Source of the DNA: Pseudomonadota bacterium | Lineage (GTDB): Bacteria; Pseudomonadota; Gammaproteobacteria; Steroidobacterales; Steroidobacteraceae | Assembly (NCBI GenBank): GCA_018241425.1 | Contig: JAFEDU010000003.1 | Location: 372,001 to 436,000, forward strand | DNA: 64,000 nt | Direction: 5' to 3' | Part shown: piece by piece, positions 52,484 through 61,196 of the stretch | Position numbering within the stretch: the first letter of the stretch is position 1 | Layout: each line of letters starts with the position of its first letter | Notes under the pieces: generated by a model | Told to the model about the DNA's origin: nothing | What the model saw: only the letters and a program-made list of their open reading frames with translations | The model's database searches: none | Program-made: the position numbers and the translations under genes

Positions 52484-54037
52484 ATGAACCGCCGTGAATT
52501 CGTCGAAGCTCTCGGGGCCACGACGCTCGCAGCCAGCGCCACCGTGCGTGCCGGGGCGCCCGGCGAGTTCGACCCCAGCGAGAAGACCATCGCGGAGCTC
52601 ATGCGGGCGCAGGCGCAGGGGAGCCTCACCGCGGAAGCGCTCACCCGCAGCTACCTTGCGCGCATCGAGCGTTACGACCGCCGTGGCCCGATGATCGGGG
52701 CGGTGCTGGCGCTGAACCCGGGCGCGCTCGAGAGCGCACGGCGCCTGGATGCCGAGCGCCGTGCCGGCAAGTTGCGCGGACCCCTGCACGGCATCCCGAT
52801 CCTCATCAAGGACAACGTGGAGACGCGCGACCCGCTGCCCACGACCGCAGGTTCACTCGCCCTCGCCGGTGCGCGCCACAGCGAGGATGCCCCCGTCGCT
52901 GCGCGCCTGCGTGCCGCCGGTGCGGTGGTGCTGGGCAAGGCGAACCTGAGCGAATGGGCGAACTTCAGGTCGAGTCGCTCGGTGAGCGGCTGGAGTGCGG
53001 TCGGGGGCCAGACGCGCTGCCCGTACGACCCCACGCGCAACCCGTCCGGCTCGAGCGCGGGTCCCGCGGCCGGGACGGCCGCCAACCTGTGCGCGGCCTC
53101 GATCGGCTCCGAGACCGACGGCTCCATCCTCGCTCCCGCCTCCCTGAACGGGCTCGTGGGACTGAAGCCCACGGTGGGCCTGGTGAGCGGGGCGGGTGTC
53201 GTGCCGATCACCGCGCGGCAGGACACGACCGGACCGATGACCCGCACCGTCGCCGACGCGGCGCTGATCATGTCGGTCATCGCCGAGCCCACGGTGCACT
53301 GGGACGGCATCGCGGACCTCGAGAGTGCGCCGCACGGGCTGCGCTTAGGGGTGCTGCCGCCGCCGGACTCGACCCACCCTGAGGTGCTCAAGCAGTCCCC
53401 CGACTGGTACAAGGTCCTCGAGCGCCAGGGCTTCACGCTCGTGGACGTGAAGCCCCCGCCGGGCTGGGCGACGCTCTTGGAAGATGAATTCGAGGTGTTG
53501 CTGTACGACTTCAAGGCGGACCTCAACGCGTACCTCGCGCGCTTCAACGGCAGCCTCCCGGTGAAGAACCTCGCCGACCTCATCGAGTTCAACAACCAGC
53601 ATGCCTCCCAGGAGATGCCGTTCTTCGGCCAGGAGCTGTTTCTCCAGGCACAGTCGAAGGGATCGCGCGCGAGCCCGGAGTACGTGAAGGAGCTGCACCA
53701 CATCGAGGATGTCGCCGACACCAGCGGGCTCACCGCCGTCTTCGCGCGCTACGGCGTCGATGCGCTGGTCGCCTCCGGCAACGGGCCGGCTGAACTCATC
53801 GACCACGTCTGGGGGGACCGCTACGAGAACAGCGGCGGCTGGCCGCCGATGTGCTCGGCCGCCGCCGTCGCGGGCTGGCCCAGCCTCACGGTGCCCGCCG
53901 GCTTCGTCGACGGGCTGCCGGTCGGGATCCATTTCGTCGCGCGCCGCTACAACGAGGGCAAGCTGCTGCGGATCGGGCGGTCCTTCGAGCGTGCGCGCAA
54001 CGCGCGGCGCGCGCCGGAGCTTGACCGGCACGGCTGA
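52484..54037 (+). CDS. Tat-exported amidase (amidase-signature family)
   Basis: Amidase of 517 aa with a twin-arginine leader ('MNRREFVEALGATTLAAS'). The catalytic triad is Lys109 in 'ILIKDN', cis-Ser190 in 'NPSGSSAGPAAG' and the nucleophile Ser214 in 'SETDGSILAPA'. The usual GGS before the nucleophile is DGS here and the following IRxPA is ILAPA, so the substrate pocket may differ. Hydrolyses an unknown amide in the periplasm. The TonB receptor gene downstream begins after 158 bases and might import related compounds. Confidence 0.93.
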   Translation: MNRREFVEALGATTLAASATVRAGAPGEFDPSEKTIAELMRAQAQGSLTAEALTRSYLARIERYDRRGPMIGAVLALNPGALESARRLDAERRAGKLRGPLHGIPILIKDNVETRDPLPTTAGSLALAGARHSEDAPVAARLRAAGAVVLGKANLSEWANFRSSRSVSGWSAVGGQTRCPYDPTRNPSGSSAGPAAGTAANLCAASIGSETDGSILAPASLNGLVGLKPTVGLVSGAGVVPITARQDTTGPMTRTVADAALIMSVIAEPTVHWDGIADLESAPHGLRLGVLPPPDSTHPEVLKQSPDWYKVLERQGFTLVDVKPPPGWATLLEDEFEVLLYDFKADLNAYLARFNGSLPVKNLADLIEFNNQHASQEMPFFGQELFLQAQSKGSRASPEYVKELHHIEDVADTSGLTAVFARYGVDALVASGNGPAELIDHVWGDRYENSGGWPPMCSAAAVAGWPSLTVPAGFVDGLPVGIHFVARRYNEGKLLRIGRSFERARNARRAPELDRHG

Positions 54038-54078
54038 ACACCGCGCTGAAATTTGATGTCGGCTGGCTACAACATCCC

Positions 54079-54107
54079 TTGCCACTGCATTCAAAAAAGC
54101 GTGTAAA
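54079..54107 (+). promoter_or_regulatory. Probable promoter of the TonB receptor gene
   Basis: TTGCCA (54079-54084), 17-base spacer rich in A, and TGTAAA (54102-54107), 88 bases before the ATG. The only AT-rich stretch in this gap. Confidence 0.4.
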
Positions 54108-54195
54108 CACCGTTGAGGGCGAATCGCCGCCTCTGTAGCATCGAGCCGACCGCACGCATCGCGACGGGCGGCAGAATGGCAGGGGAGTATTCGTC

Positions 54196-56559
54196 ATGGC
54201 TCGCAGTCACCGCGCGCAACTGTTACCAACTGTTATCTCAGTAGGACTGGCTGCCGGCTACGCAGGCGAGGTCCTGGCCCAGCAGGAAAACTCCCAGGAC
54301 CAGCTGGCCGAGGTCGTGGTCACGGCGCAGAAGCGCGTGTCGACCGTGCAGGAAACCCCGATCAGCATTACCGCGATCACGGGCGCCAACCTGCAGGAGC
54401 GCGGCATCACCGACATCGCCTCGATCGTGCAGTCGGTGCCGGGCGTCTCCATGCGTCAGAGCGGTCCGGGCCAGACCGAGCTCGAGATGCGCGGCATGAC
54501 CTCCTCGGGCGGCAACTCCTCCACGGTCGGCTTCTACCTCGATGACACGCCGCTGACCTCGCCGGCCTCGGCTCAGAACGGCAAGGTCGTGATCGACCCC
54601 AACCTGTACGACCTGAACCGCATCGAGGTACTGCGCGGGCCCCAGGGGACGCTGTACGGCTCGGGCTCGATGGGCGGCACCATCAAGCTCGTGCCCAATG
54701 CTCCGAACCCAAGTGCCTTCGACTTTTCCGGTGACGTCAACCTCGGCGGCACCGATGGCGGTGGCTTCAACCATGGTGAGAGCGCGATGGTGAACCTGCC
54801 GGTCGCGCAGGACACCCTCGCCGTGCGCATCGTCGGCTCGGAGGAGCACCTGAGCGGCTGGATCAACCGCGTCGTGGTCGCCGACAATGAATTCCCGGCG
54901 CCGGTGTCGACGGCCCTGGGCAACCTGGCGCGCGGCAACGTGGCCGCGGCCCCGGTGGCGGCCGACTATCACGACGTCAACGACGAGGAGCAGACCTCGG
55001 TCCGCATCGCCGCGCTGTGGAAGCCGTCGGACTGGCTCTCGGTCACGCCGACCTTCCTGTACCAGAAGATCCACATGGGGGGCTTGAGCCTCATCGACAG
55101 CAACCCGGGGACGTACAACAACTACCAGCCCTTCGATGCGCCCGAGCCGTTCTCCGACAGCATTTACCTCGGAAGCCTGAACTTCCAGGCCCACACCGAT
55201 TTCGCGGACTTCAGCTCTACGACCTCGTACTGGTCGCGCGACGAGGAGCTGCGCCAGGACGGCGCGGAAGAGATCGCCACGGTGCTGATCCCGGATTTCG
55301 GCTACTTTCCGCTGTACCCGAATTCACCGGCGGGTCCGGGCATCGGCCCGAACCTCCCGACCTCTGTGGAGGATGACAAGTCCAAGCAGGTGAGCGAAGA
55401 ACTGCGCGCGGCCTCGCCCAGCAACGACAGCAAGCTCAAGTGGGTCGGTGGCTGGTTCTACCAGAGCTTCGAGTCGGACTGGAACCTGTGGGTGTTCACC
55501 CCGGCAGCGGTGCCGGTGGTCGGTACCGGCAATGGCTTCATCCAGTACCAGCCGACCAAGATCGTGCAGAACTCCTTCTTCGGTGAGGCTTCCTACGAGT
55601 TCATCCCCTCGCTCACCGGCACGGTCGGCCTGCGCCGCTATGCCTACAGCGGCACCGTCAACACGGCGGTGGCCGGCTGGCTGAGCTCCTCCGGCGGGGA
55701 CAGCTACGACTACTTCCACACCGACGAGCGCAACCAGGGCCTGCTGCCGAAGGCCAACCTCTCCTGGCAGGCCGACAAGGACCTCCTGGTGTACGGCACC
55801 GCCGCCAAGGGCTTCCGGCCGGGTGGCGGCAACCAGCCGATTCCGACCACCGGGGCGCTCGGCACGCAGTGCCTGCAGAACCTGCAGTCGATCGGCCTGA
55901 ACGCAGCTCCGCTCGGCTTCAACCCGGACAGCGTCTGGAGCTACGAGCTCGGCGAGAAGTTCCGCAACTCCGACGGCCGCATCACGGTGAATGCCGCGGC
56001 GTACTTCGAGAACTGGGAGCACATCCAGCAGAACATCCCGCTGGCCTGCGGCTTCCCGTTCACGGGCAACGCTGGCGATGCGCACATCTACGGCGCGGAG
56101 GTCGAGGTGGAAGCACTGCTTACGCAGGGACTCCTGCTCTCGGTGAACAGCGCCTGGTCGCACGCGCGTTACGTGGCCAACGCGGTGCCCGACACGACCA
56201 TCGACGAGCGCGTGCAGAACGTGCCGGACTGGACCGGCGCGGCCTCGCTCTCCTACCGGCACGGCCTGACCGAGGGTATGCGCTTCCTGGGCCGCGTCGA
56301 CTGGACGTACGTCGGCTCGCGCATCGACACCACGGCACAGGCGAACTACGTGCCGAGCTACTCGCTCACCAACATCCGGGCGGGCGTGGAGGGGGATCGC
56401 TGGAGCGCGCTCCTGTACGTGAACAACGTCGCCAACAAGATGGCCCTGCTCAGCAACTCGCCGGCGATCAACGTGAACGTGTCGACCTTCAACCGCACGG
56501 CCGTGGCGCAGCCGCTGACCGTCGGCATCGACGTCAGCTACCGGCTCGGGGCGCATTGA
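54196..56559 (+). CDS. TonB-dependent receptor
   Basis: Outer-membrane receptor of 787 aa with a signal peptide at the N terminus and a TonB box-like 'LAEVVVTAQKR'. Plug motifs are 'QSVPGVSMRQSGPGQTELEM' and 'RGMTSSGGN', and 'IEVLRGPQGTLYGSGSMGGT'; the barrel ends 'GIDVSYRLGAH'. No STN domain is present. The type is that of the receptors with iron-sulfur- or xenobiotic-related expansions in sphingomonads and steroid degraders; substrate unknown. An amidase precedes and an SDR follows on the same strand. Confidence 0.94.
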   Translation: MARSHRAQLLPTVISVGLAAGYAGEVLAQQENSQDQLAEVVVTAQKRVSTVQETPISITAITGANLQERGITDIASIVQSVPGVSMRQSGPGQTELEMRGMTSSGGNSSTVGFYLDDTPLTSPASAQNGKVVIDPNLYDLNRIEVLRGPQGTLYGSGSMGGTIKLVPNAPNPSAFDFSGDVNLGGTDGGGFNHGESAMVNLPVAQDTLAVRIVGSEEHLSGWINRVVVADNEFPAPVSTALGNLARGNVAAAPVAADYHDVNDEEQTSVRIAALWKPSDWLSVTPTFLYQKIHMGGLSLIDSNPGTYNNYQPFDAPEPFSDSIYLGSLNFQAHTDFADFSSTTSYWSRDEELRQDGAEEIATVLIPDFGYFPLYPNSPAGPGIGPNLPTSVEDDKSKQVSEELRAASPSNDSKLKWVGGWFYQSFESDWNLWVFTPAAVPVVGTGNGFIQYQPTKIVQNSFFGEASYEFIPSLTGTVGLRRYAYSGTVNTAVAGWLSSSGGDSYDYFHTDERNQGLLPKANLSWQADKDLLVYGTAAKGFRPGGGNQPIPTTGALGTQCLQNLQSIGLNAAPLGFNPDSVWSYELGEKFRNSDGRITVNAAAYFENWEHIQQNIPLACGFPFTGNAGDAHIYGAEVEVEALLTQGLLLSVNSAWSHARYVANAVPDTTIDERVQNVPDWTGAASLSYRHGLTEGMRFLGRVDWTYVGSRIDTTAQANYVPSYSLTNIRAGVEGDRWSALLYVNNVANKMALLSNSPAINVNVSTFNRTAVAQPLTVGIDVSYRLGAH

Positions 56560-56658
56560 TCGCGGGCATCGCGCGGGCGGGATTTACCTCCGCCCGCGCG
56601 ATGCCGGAGAATCCTCACGCCTCGCGGCCACTCGGGGCCGCATCCGGGAGTTCGCTTC

Positions 56659-57393
56659 ATGCCCCACGTTCTGGTCACCGGTGCTTCCGGCGGCATCGGT
56701 TCGGCGATCTGTTCACTGCTCGCGCGCCGCGGCTGTGCCGTGACGCTCCACTACCAGTCCGACCGCCCGGGTGCGGAAGCGGCGCTCGCGGGGCTTCCCG
56801 GGAGCGGCCACCGGATCGTGCAGGGTGACCTGGCCGATCCCGCGCGGATCGAACGGCTGTGGCAGGAGGCCTCCTCGGCCGCGCCGGTGGACCTCCTCAT
56901 CAACAACGCCGGGATCTTTCCCGATCATCCGCCGCTCACCGCCGACTACCGTACCTGGACGGAGGCCTGGCAGCGCACCCTGGCCGTCAACCTGGCAGGC
57001 GCGGCGCACCTGTCCTACTGGGCCGCGCGCGACATGAGCGAGCGCGGCGGCGGCCGCATCGTCAGCATTTCGTCGCGCGCGGCGTTCCGTGGCGAGCTGA
57101 CCGCGCCGGCCTACGCGGCCAGCAAGGCCGGCCTCAATGCGTTCAGCCAGTCGTTCGCCAAGGCACTCGCACCGCGCGGAGTGCTGGTGTTCGTGATCGC
57201 CCCGGGCTGGGTATCGACGGAGCGGGTCGCCGAGGCGATCCGGGCTCCCGCGGTCATCGCGGACCAGCCGCTCGGCCGCGTGGCGACGCCCGAGGAGGTC
57301 GCCGCAGTGGCCGCGTTCTGCGCACTCGAGGCACCGGCGAGCATGACGGGCTCGGTGATCGACGTGAACGGCGCTTCGTACCTGCGCACCTGA
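56659..57393 (+). CDS. Short-chain dehydrogenase/reductase (FabG-like)
   Basis: Cytoplasmic classical SDR of 244 aa: 'LVTGASGGIGSAICSLLARR', 'NNAGIF', catalytic 'IVSISSRAAF', Tyr and Lys in 'AYAASKAG', and 'APGWVSTE' behind the active site. The C-terminal 'MTGSVIDVNGASYLRT' is FabG-like. Substrate not predictable. It follows the TonB receptor by 99 bases; shared transcription is possible. Confidence 0.93.
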   Translation: MPHVLVTGASGGIGSAICSLLARRGCAVTLHYQSDRPGAEAALAGLPGSGHRIVQGDLADPARIERLWQEASSAAPVDLLINNAGIFPDHPPLTADYRTWTEAWQRTLAVNLAGAAHLSYWAARDMSERGGGRIVSISSRAAFRGELTAPAYAASKAGLNAFSQSFAKALAPRGVLVFVIAPGWVSTERVAEAIRAPAVIADQPLGRVATPEEVAAVAAFCALEAPASMTGSVIDVNGASYLRT

Positions 57394-57491
57394 GGCGGTC
57401 CCGGCCTACGCCCGGGTCAGCCGGCGGCCGATGGGTATTTTCTCGATGTTCCGGCAGTGTACCGACGTCGCAGCCGCAATCGGAGACAGTG

Positions 57492-57680
57492 ATGGCACGT
57501 TATGGGAAAGCCGCTGGCGCCAAGGTCGAACGGGCGATGGAGGAAATGAAGGCGGGGAAGCTGCGCAGCGGCCGCTCCGGCAAGAAAGTCACCAACCCCC
57601 AGCAGGCGATCGCCATCGGGCTTTCCGAGGCGCGGCGTCGCGGCGCCAAGGTTCCCGCAAGGAAGAAGGCGCGCCGCTAG
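57492..57680 (+). CDS. Small basic DUF6496-like protein
   Basis: Protein of 62 aa, very basic: 'YGKAAGAKVERAMEEMKAGK', 'LRSGRSGKKVTNPQQAIAIG' and 'LSEARRRGAKVPARKKARR'. This matches small DUF6496-type proteins that often sit near DNA-ligase or end-joining genes. It overlaps the end of the ATP-dependent ligase gene by four bases in convergent orientation. Probably nucleic-acid binding because of its charge, which is inference. Confidence 0.8.
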   Translation: MARYGKAAGAKVERAMEEMKAGKLRSGRSGKKVTNPQQAIAIGLSEARRRGAKVPARKKARR

Positions 57681-59236
57681 GGCTCGCTTGAGTCCTGTTG
57701 CTGGGACTCGAATATTTTCCGGACGGTATCCAGGGTGTCCGCACCAACAGCGGACTTGTCCGCCCGATACGCCTTAACGCGCGCCAGCCGCAGCGCCAGG
57801 CCCGCAGGATAGCGGGGACTTGCCTGCAGGTCGCTGAAGGCGATCTCGACCACGAGTTCCGGCCGCACGTAGACGGTGTAACGGTCGCGGCGGCTCTCGC
57901 GGGCGAGCAGCTCGCGCGTCTGCCACTCGAGCATCGCATCCGTGAGGCCCTTGAACGTCTTGCCGAGCATCACGTATTCACCACTCGCGGGGTTGCGGGC
58001 GCCGAGGTGCAAATTGGACAGCAAACCGCTGCGCCGCCCATGACCCCATTCCGCCGCCAGTACCACGAGGTCGAGTGTATGGGCGCGCTTGATCTTGAAC
58101 CAGTCCGCTCCACGGCTGCCCGTCGCATAGGGCGCGGTCAGCGACTTCGCCATGATGCCCTCGTGACCGGCGGCCAGCGCGGCTTCGTAGAAGGACTGCG
58201 CCGCGGCCGGCGAGCTCGTGACCAGGCGCGGTACCCGCAGGGGCTCGGACACGGCCTGCGCCAGTGCAGCGACGCGCTGCTCGGTGCCGAGCTCGACGAG
58301 CGAATCCTCTCCAAGACGCAGGCAATCGAAGAAGAACGCACTGAGCGGCAGGCTCGCGCGCATCGCGTCGACCTCGAGCCGCCGTCCGAAGCGCTTCATG
58401 GTGACCTGGAACGGACGCGGCCGGCCGCGCGGGTCGAGTGCGATCGCCTCGCCGTCGAGGATGAGTTTCCCGGCCGGCAGCTGCAGCGCGACCTCGACGA
58501 TCTCGGGCAGTGCGGGGGTGATCTCGTTGAGGGCCCGCGTGTAGATGCGCACCTCGGTGCCGTCCTTGTGCACCTGGATGCGCGCGCCGTCCATCTTCCA
58601 CTCGAACGCCGCCTCACCGGCGAGCTCCTCGAGTGCGGTCGCCGCGTCCGGGGCCGTCTGCGCCAGCATCGGCGCCACGGGAGCGAAGAGCTGGAGCTGG
58701 AACTGCCCTAGGCCACGCTCACCCTGGAACAGCGCCGCCGCGGCGACCGCGCCCAGGTCGCCGGCATACATGGCGGCGCGCCGCACGCTGGCCGGCGGCA
58801 AGTTCGCGGCCTGGGCGATGGCTTCCAGCATGACGCCTTCAAGCGCCCCCTGCCGCAGTTCACCACTGAGCAGTCGGAGGAGGAACTGCTGTTCTGCCGC
58901 GGTGGCCCGAGCCAGGAGGCTGGTGAGTGCCGCGGTGCGGCGCGCGGCGCTGCCGCTGCCCTTGAGCGCAGCGAGTGCCGTGAGTGCCTCATCGACGTCG
59001 GCGATCGAGAGGGTTGCCTCCGCGGCAGGGGCGGCCGCGGCGGCTGCGGCGAGCGCCGCCTGCCCGATGCCGATGCGTCCCTGCGGGAGCTCTCCGGACA
59101 GGTAGCGTGTCGCGATCCGAACCTCGTCGGCCGTGAGCCCGCGCAGCAGCGTCGCCAGCTCGCACACCTTGCCGAGGCGCGCACCGCTCGCGGCCACGCG
59201 CGAGGACGCCTCGACCAAAGGGGAGAGCAGGGCCAC
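57677..59236 (-). CDS. ATP-dependent DNA ligase
   Basis: Ligase of 519 aa. The N-terminal DNA-binding domain ('TRYLSGELPQGRIGIG') is followed by the nucleotidyltransferase with the adenylated Lys214 in 'FEWKMDGARIQVH', 'LDGEAIAL', 'PFQVTMKRFGR', 'EGIMAKSL' and 'WFKIKR' motifs, then an OB-fold. Length and domain order match the archaeal-type/LigB ligases of bacteria rather than LigD, with no phosphoesterase or polymerase domain. It complements the NAD-dependent LigA probably encoded elsewhere, in repair. Start is at 59236. Confidence 0.94.
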   Translation of the reverse strand: MALLSPLVEASSRVAASGARLGKVCELATLLRGLTADEVRIATRYLSGELPQGRIGIGQAALAAAAAAAPAAEATLSIADVDEALTALAALKGSGSAARRTAALTSLLARATAAEQQFLLRLLSGELRQGALEGVMLEAIAQAANLPPASVRRAAMYAGDLGAVAAAALFQGERGLGQFQLQLFAPVAPMLAQTAPDAATALEELAGEAAFEWKMDGARIQVHKDGTEVRIYTRALNEITPALPEIVEVALQLPAGKLILDGEAIALDPRGRPRPFQVTMKRFGRRLEVDAMRASLPLSAFFFDCLRLGEDSLVELGTEQRVAALAQAVSEPLRVPRLVTSSPAAAQSFYEAALAAGHEGIMAKSLTAPYATGSRGADWFKIKRAHTLDLVVLAAEWGHGRRSGLLSNLHLGARNPASGEYVMLGKTFKGLTDAMLEWQTRELLARESRRDRYTVYVRPELVVEIAFSDLQASPRYPAGLALRLARVKAYRADKSAVGADTLDTVRKIFESQQQDSSEP

Positions 59237-59277
59237 CCCGGGATTCTAGGCCAGTGTGGCGGTGGCCGGGCGCCGTC

Positions 59278-59583
59278 TAGTTGGGCATCGGTGCCAGGGC
59301 CCTGAGGCTCTGCGGCGCGACACGGATGATGCCGCCGCGCGGGCTGTCGATATCCGCGATCGGGAAGAACGCGATCGCCATCACCAGGGACAGCACGCTC
59401 AGGAGCGGCTGCCGCGAGCGCCGACGCGTCGTGTTCGGTGAAGCAGCGGATGCGCTGCTCGAGACATTCCTTCAGCAGCGCGCGCGTGCGGGCCGCGTCG
59501 GGCGGGACCAGGAAGTCCGCCCGCAGGTCCTGGTCCGTGTCAGGAGACCGGAGGTGCGCCGCCCTCGCCGCGCCGCCGTGCAA
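59278..59583 (-). pseudogene. Possible frameshifted small membrane protein
   Basis: The 303-base gap between the MttB-like and ligase genes has coding-like third positions in two successive minus-strand frames. The first reads 'DLRADFLVPPDAARTRALLK' and 'ECLEQRIRCFTEHDASAL' from about 59540 to 59430; the second reads 'LLSVLSLVMAIAFFPIADID' and 'SPRGGIIRVAPQSLRALAP' to a stop at 59278-59280, with a membrane-type helix. A one-base insertion near 59420-59435 would join them. A TTG at 59583 with GGA five bases upstream could start it, overlapping the MttB gene. It may be a decayed gene, a sequencing error or a +1 frameshift. Confidence 0.4.
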
Positions 59584-61093
59584 CGAATTCCGTAAGAGAG
59601 TCAAGCACGGCGGCGTCCAGCGGCGGCGGCTGGTAGGCGGCGAGCGTGTCGCGCCACAGCGTGTTGGCACGCTGCGTGGCGGTGCGTGCGCCGGCATCGA
59701 CCCAGGCGCCGTAGTTGCGCCAGTCCGACACCATCGGGGTGTAGAAGGCGTCGCGATAGCGGGCCATGGTGTGCGCGGCCGCGAAGAAGTGGCCGCCCGG
59801 GCCCACCTCGGCGATCGCGTCCAGGCCGATCTCCTCATCGGTCGCCGCCACCGGCTGAAACAGCTCGGCGAACATCTGCAGCATCTCCACGTCGAGGATG
59901 AACTTCTCGGTGGAAGCCGTCAGCCCGCCTTCGAGCCATCCGGCGGCGTGCAGGATGAAGTGACAGCCGCCGAGCAGCGCGCCCCACAGGCTCATCTGCG
60001 ACTCGTAGGCGGCCTGTGCGTCGGGGGCGTTCGAGGCGGTGGCGCTCGAGCAGCGCCACGGCACGCCGATACGGCGCGCGAGCTGCCCGGCGCCGAAGGC
60101 GGCCTTGGCGTACTCGGGCGTGCCGAAGGCCGGCGATCCGGACTTCATGTCGACGTTCGAGGTGAAGCTGCCGTACATCACCGGCGCGCCCGGCCGGATC
60201 ATCTGCGCCAGTGTGATCCCGAAGAGTGCCTCGGCGTGCGCCAGCGTGAGCGCGCCCGAGATCGTGACCGGCGCCATCGCGCCGGCGAGGGTGAAGGGCG
60301 TCACGATGACGAGCTGACCGTTGCGCGCGAACTCGATGATGCCGTCGGTCATCGGCAGGTCCAGCTGCAGCGGCGAGTTGGTGTTGCAGATGGTGTAGCA
60401 GCGCGGCGCGCTCCGGAACGTGGCCTCGTCGATGCCGCAGGCAAGGCGCAGCATGGCGAAGTTGTCAGCCAGCTGCCCGTCGCCGCGGCAGTAGAAGTAG
60501 GGCACCTTGTCCCCGAGCGTGAGCTGGGCGAAGGTCGTGTCCAGGTGGCGCTCGGCGATGTGCGTGTCCTGCGGCTCCACCATCTGGCCGAGCACGTGGA
60601 TCACGTCGAAGCTCTGCGACAGCTTCACCCAGTCGCGGTACACCGCGAGCGTACCCGCATGCTTCCCCAGTTCCTGGTCGCTGACGCTCGGCGGGCCTGC
60701 GACCGGTGCGAACACCACGTGCTTGCCGCCGACGCGACAGGAGCGCTGCGGGTTGCGCGCGACCAGTGCGGCCTCGGCCGGCACCGTGCCGAGCGCCTGC
60801 GTGACGAGCCCACGATCCATGCGCACGACATGGGTGGCTTCGTCGACCTGTGCGCCACCGGCGGCCAGTGCCGCGCGCCCGCGCGGGGACAGCACGCGCA
60901 TGCCCTGGCGCTCGAGGATACCGAGCGCCGCGAGGTGCATGTTCTCGACCTGGTCATCGGAGAAGATGCGCACCGGCGCGAATGGGTTGACGAGGTTGCG
61001 GTAGCGCGCGCTGCGCTCCGCGGCTGGCGCGGTGCCCCGCGTCGCTTCGCGCCGCCGCGGCCGCGTACGCGAGGTGGTCTCGGGATTGGTCAT
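59540..61093 (-). CDS. Trimethylamine methyltransferase (MttB) family protein, non-pyrrolysine
   Basis: Protein of 517 aa of the MttB superfamily: 'LHAALGILERQGMRVL'-type N terminus ('NMHLAALGILERQGMRVLSP'), 'LPMTDGIIEFARNGQLVIVT', 'GSFTSNVDMKSGSPAFGTPE' and 'EVGPGGHFFAAAHTMARYRD'. No in-frame amber codon interrupts it, so it belongs to the non-pyrrolysine homologs, which demethylate glycine betaine or other quaternary amines with a corrinoid partner. No corrinoid protein, MtgA or reactivase gene is in the window, which leaves the methyl acceptor unknown. The start is divergent from the aminotransferase gene. Confidence 0.9.
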   Translation of the reverse strand: MTNPETTSRTRPRRREATRGTAPAAERSARYRNLVNPFAPVRIFSDDQVENMHLAALGILERQGMRVLSPRGRAALAAGGAQVDEATHVVRMDRGLVTQALGTVPAEAALVARNPQRSCRVGGKHVVFAPVAGPPSVSDQELGKHAGTLAVYRDWVKLSQSFDVIHVLGQMVEPQDTHIAERHLDTTFAQLTLGDKVPYFYCRGDGQLADNFAMLRLACGIDEATFRSAPRCYTICNTNSPLQLDLPMTDGIIEFARNGQLVIVTPFTLAGAMAPVTISGALTLAHAEALFGITLAQMIRPGAPVMYGSFTSNVDMKSGSPAFGTPEYAKAAFGAGQLARRIGVPWRCSSATASNAPDAQAAYESQMSLWGALLGGCHFILHAAGWLEGGLTASTEKFILDVEMLQMFAELFQPVAATDEEIGLDAIAEVGPGGHFFAAAHTMARYRDAFYTPMVSDWRNYGAWVDAGARTATQRANTLWRDTLAAYQPPPLDAAVLDSLTEFVARRRGEGGAPPVS

Positions 61094-61196
61094 GCAAACT
61101 AGTATGCCATCGCCGTTTCGCGCAGGTTGGCCGAGTGCGGCGCGTTGCGGCTACTATCGAATTTCAGCATACCGGCCCCGCACTTTAGGAATACAC

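Noticed and set aside
59540..61093. Pyrrolysine (amber) position in the MttB homolog
   Set aside because: The frame has no internal TAG; it is a non-pyrrolysine homolog.
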